Assembly (NCBI GenBank): GCA_018901615.1
Contig: JAHIEN010000129.1
Location: 1 to 13,313 of the forward strand
Origin: Candidatus Omnitrophota bacterium
GTDB taxonomy: Bacteria > Omnitrophota > Gorgyraeia > Gorgyraeales > Gorgyraeaceae
Length of the DNA stretch: 13,313 bases
Direction: 5' to 3'
The notes under the pieces are model-generated. The model saw only the letters and a list, made by a program, of their open reading frames with translations. It did no database searches and was not told the DNA's origin. The position numbers and the translations under genes are program-made. Positions 11,052 to 13,313 of this stretch are shown in pieces. How positions within the stretch are numbered: position 1 is the first letter of the stretch; the number at the start of each line of letters is the position of its first letter.

Positions 11052-11912
11052 TTAAAACCTCATCGCTCCGCCAAGAGTCAGGGCTGTTTCACTGGCAAGC
11101 CTCAGTTCAACATTATAGGTAAAAGAGCTTGACAGGCTCGGCATTATATCGCAGCCTATTAAAAATCCATGCAGAGTCTTATTGTTTGCATCAAAAAGCG
11201 TGATATCATAACCCGGGTAAGAAGGGTCTCTGACCCTGGTAGATACTGTTGAATCAGAAGCTGTAATGCCAGTATAAGGGACTATAAAAACACTCTGAAA
11301 CTTTAATGGCACTTCAAATTTCTTGCTAAGGACAAGCGCTGCCTGCCATTCTTCTATTTTAAATTCAGCTCCTGTATCTACAATGGTAGTACCGTTACTG
11401 GTAATCTCCTCGACATCTGGTTCTGTTGTCCTGTATTGTATATCACCCGTAAGCCTTAACCCCACCTCTTCAAATTCAAATATAATCCCTTTTATGCCTA
11501 ATCCCCAGGCAAAGCCCCCTGTACTCTGCATGTCTATGCTATGAGTGTCGTTCTGTCGCCATTTTGCCTGTAAATTTGCCTGGCCGAATTTTACATAAGG
11601 CTCTACTCTGTTAAAGATATCAACGCCAAGTTTTGCCATAAACCACTGGCCTTTTACTTCTGCCTTTGTGACCTCTGATGTTGTGTTCAGATCTTTATCA
11701 AAAACAAATTCAAGGTCAATGCCACTTTTTATCTTTACTGCCTCTTCGTACTGATCCAGGTTCTGGTCTATAACCTGTTGCCGCAATATAGCTGATTTTG
11801 CAGGAATATCCAGGTCAATAGAATTTCCGACTGTAGCTCCAAAACAATGGGTTTCTGATGTAACTATAATGCTGGCCAGAAGTAAAGACAGAAGTAGAAT
11901 CTTTCTTATCAT
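11052..11912 (-). CDS. Outer-membrane beta-barrel protein, paralog B
   Basis: From the ATG at 11912 the product has 286 aa: a signal peptide (MIRKILLLSLLLASIIVTS...CFGA), then beta strands (VKIKSGIDLEFVFDKDL, WFMAKLGVDIFNRVEPYVKF, VGLRLTGDIQYR, SVFIVPYTGIT) and the terminal LTLGGAMRF with C-terminal Phe. An upstream ATG (11942) would add ten charged residues in front of the signal, which is unlikely; AAAGGA ~12 nt before 11912 supports the inner start. It is homologous over its length to the next gene downstream, so the pair arose by tandem duplication. A strong promoter lies upstream. Ligand and role are unknown. Confidence 0.8.
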   Translation of the reverse strand: MIRKILLLSLLLASIIVTSETHCFGATVGNSIDLDIPAKSAILRQQVIDQNLDQYEEAVKIKSGIDLEFVFDKDLNTTSEVTKAEVKGQWFMAKLGVDIFNRVEPYVKFGQANLQAKWRQNDTHSIDMQSTGGFAWGLGIKGIIFEFEEVGLRLTGDIQYRTTEPDVEEITSNGTTIVDTGAEFKIEEWQAALVLSKKFEVPLKFQSVFIVPYTGITASDSTVSTRVRDPSYPGYDITLFDANNKTLHGFLIGCDIMPSLSSSFTYNVELRLASETALTLGGAMRF

Positions 11913-11980
11913 TATAATAAAGATCCTTTCTTTTTGTTTCATACTGCTAAAATATACTATATTATTCTATTTTATAATGA

Positions 11981-12009
11981 AGTATACATTATGATATCCA
12001 TATTGTCAA
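11981..12009 (-). promoter_or_regulatory. Promoter of the outer-membrane barrel pair
   Basis: A perfect TTGACA (12009-12004), a 17-nt spacer and TATACT (11986-11981) on the minus strand make this the strongest promoter in the window. The predicted start near 11974 leaves a leader of about 60 nt to the preferred ATG. Confidence 0.7.
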
Positions 12010-12031
12010 GCCTAGCCACTGATATTATAGG
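12003..12031 (+). promoter_or_regulatory. Candidate comM promoter overlapping the divergent -35
   Basis: TTGTCA (12003-12008), 17 nt, then TATAGG (12026-12031) is a fair plus-strand promoter. Its -35 shares five bases with the minus-strand TTGACA. An alternative with TTGAAA (12057-12062) and TACTAT (12084-12089) has a spacer of 21, too long. Confidence 0.3.
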
Positions 12032-12107
12032 CCCCTTTTAAATATGAGAGGATTTTTTGAAAGAAAATACCCCCTCTTGTGTCTACTATATAAAGGGGAG
12101 GTGTGTC

Positions 12108-13313
12108 ATGGTATCAAAAATACTTTCAGCCACTACAGTAGGAATAGAGGTAAGACAAATCGAGATCGAAGTGGATATCGCAAAGGGATTACCTGCTGTA
12201 GTTATAGTGGGCCTGCCTGATACAGCTATAAGGGAATCGCGGGACAGGGTGCGTTCCGCCATTAAAAATAGCGGGTTTGAATATCCGTCGCAAAAAATCA
12301 CTATAAACCTGGCCCCGTGCAATATTAAAAAAGAAGGGCCATATTTTGACCTGCCAATAGCAATAGGGATCCTTACAGCCACAGGCCAGTTAGACCCAGA
12401 ATATATAAAAGATTTTGTGCTGATTGGCGAGCTTGCCTTGAATGGCAGGATAAGGTCTGTAAATGGCAGCCTGCCCATAGCGATGTCTTTTAAAAACACT
12501 GATAAAAAACTTATACTGCCAAAAGAAAACTCCATGGAGGCAAGCGTGGTAGATGGCGTGACAATACATCCTGTCGAAACGCTCAACCAAGTCTATAATT
12601 TTCTGAACAGAACCCAGCCATTAGCGCCTCTTACAGCCATAGAAACAGCTCATATTGTCCGGCCCAAAAATTACGAACTAGATTTTTCAGAAGTAAAAGG
12701 CCAGTCATACGCCAAGAGGGCAATGGAAATCGCCGCAGCCGGAGGACACAATATATTGATGATGGGGCCGCCGGGCAGCGGCAAGACCATGCTGGCAAAA
12801 AGGCTTGCCACAATATTGCCTGATATGACAATGGAGGAGGCTATTGAAACCACTAAGATATACAGCGTATCAGGGCTCATGTCTCTTAAAACATCTATAA
12901 TAATCGGAGAGCGGCCCTTCAGGTCCCCGCATCATACATCCTCTGACGCCTCTCTTGTTGGCGGCGGCAGTACGCCGAGACCAGGAGAGGTCAGTCTCGC
13001 TCATAACGGCGTATTATTCATGGATGAACTGCCTGAATTCCACAGGAATGTCCTTGAGTCCTTGAGGCAGCCCCTTGAAGACGGCTATGTAACTATCTCG
13101 CGAATAAACGCCTCTATAAGATTCCCCTCAAAATTCATGCTTGTATGCGCCATGAACCCCTGCCCGTGCGGTTTTCTGACAGACCCAAAAAAAGAGTGCC
13201 ATTGCACCCCTCCGAGGATACAGAAATACCTGTCAAAGATCTCAGGGCCTCTTCTTGATAGAATCGATATCCACATAGAGGTCCCTTCTGTTAAATACAA
13301 AGACTTATCAGAT
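12108..13313 (+). CDS. comM: ComM/YifB-type AAA+ ATPase (Mg-chelatase-like), C-terminus missing
   Basis: The frame opens at ATG 12108 behind a strong GGGGAGG site and stays open to the window edge: 402 codons of a family that usually has about 500, so roughly the last 100 (the chelatase C-terminal domain) are outside. Residues 1-~165 form the Lon-protease-like N-terminal domain (TVGIEVRQIEIEVDIAKGLP, VGLPDTAIRESRDRVR, NLAPCNIKKEGPYFDLPIA). The AAA+ core follows: Walker A GPPGSGKT (220-227), RPFRSPHHTSSDASLVGGG (269-287), Walker B VLFMDE (302-307) and the Cys motif NPCPCG (350-355) with CHC at 364-366. ComM is a hexameric helicase promoting branch migration during natural transformation in Vibrio and Haemophilus. 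It is transcribed away from the rest of the window. Confidence 0.95.
   Translation, partial: MVSKILSATTVGIEVRQIEIEVDIAKGLPAVVIVGLPDTAIRESRDRVRSAIKNSGFEYPSQKITINLAPCNIKKEGPYFDLPIAIGILTATGQLDPEYIKDFVLIGELALNGRIRSVNGSLPIAMSFKNTDKKLILPKENSMEASVVDGVTIHPVETLNQVYNFLNRTQPLAPLTAIETAHIVRPKNYELDFSEVKGQSYAKRAMEIAAAGGHNILMMGPPGSGKTMLAKRLATILPDMTMEEAIETTKIYSVSGLMSLKTSIIIGERPFRSPHHTSSDASLVGGGSTPRPGEVSLAHNGVLFMDELPEFHRNVLESLRQPLEDGYVTISRINASIRFPSKFMLVCAMNPCPCGFLTDPKKECHCTPPRIQKYLSKISGPLLDRIDIHIEVPSVKYKDLSD

Noticed and set aside
12071..12098. Sequestration of the comM ribosome site by CCCCT (12071-12075) pairing with AGGGG (12094-12098)
   Set aside because: Only five pairs with a long loop; too weak to call a regulatory structure.
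12086..12586. 166-codon minus-strand open frame
   Set aside because: It is antisense to the clearly conserved comM N-terminal domain.

Overview
The window looks like a piece of chromosome from an uncultured, moderately AT-rich, diderm bacterium. Evidence for a diderm: two outer-membrane beta-barrel proteins ending in Phe, a lipoprotein with a BamE-like (SmpA/OmlA) motif, and an L,D-transpeptidase. The gene style (many ATA and AGG codons, a metallopeptidase-MA/ComEA cluster behind leuS, low-complexity DNA repeats inside coding genes, palindrome-rich spacers) reminds me of Omnitrophota, but that placement is an inference.

Layout, right to left, because almost everything is on the minus strand. 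At the right edge a comM/yifB AAA+ gene runs on the plus strand and is cut by the window end. A divergent promoter region separates it from a two-gene unit of paralogous outer-membrane barrels (10216-11912). A second promoter near 10160-10189 starts a long minus-strand series: a divergent PAP2-family membrane protein, a LysM/YkuD L,D-transpeptidase, accA, tRNA-Leu(CAA), a 276-bp palindrome-rich spacer, tRNA-Ala(GGC), three hairpins, leuS, a peptidase-MA metalloprotease, a BamE-like lipoprotein, two secreted proteins of unknown function, and comEA. Protein-coding junctions in this series are 1 to 14 nt gaps or short overlaps, so one or a few transcripts are likely.

The left 1.5 kb differs. A stand-alone STAND-like ATPase (PF01637-type) has its own strong promoter overlapped by a perfect 17-bp palindrome, and it is visibly more AT-rich than its neighbours. 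Beyond it starts a gene leaving the window, whose first 58 codons resemble the N-terminal coiled coil of TOTE-type conflict proteins (weak inference). This edge looks like accessory DNA.

Functional themes: translation (leuS with one of its substrate tRNAs, plus tRNA-Ala), fatty-acid synthesis (accA), envelope work (L,D-transpeptidase, barrels, lipoprotein, metalloprotease) and natural transformation (comEA and comM). The least ordinary signals are DNA and RNA structures: tandem hairpins with a compensatory base-pair change abutting the tRNA-Ala 3' end, a partial copy of the tRNA-Leu 3' end and a reverse complement of its T-arm in the inter-tRNA spacer, and heptamer arrays or palindromes carried in frame inside leuS and the lipoprotein gene. 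I did not find a convincing new multi-gene system.
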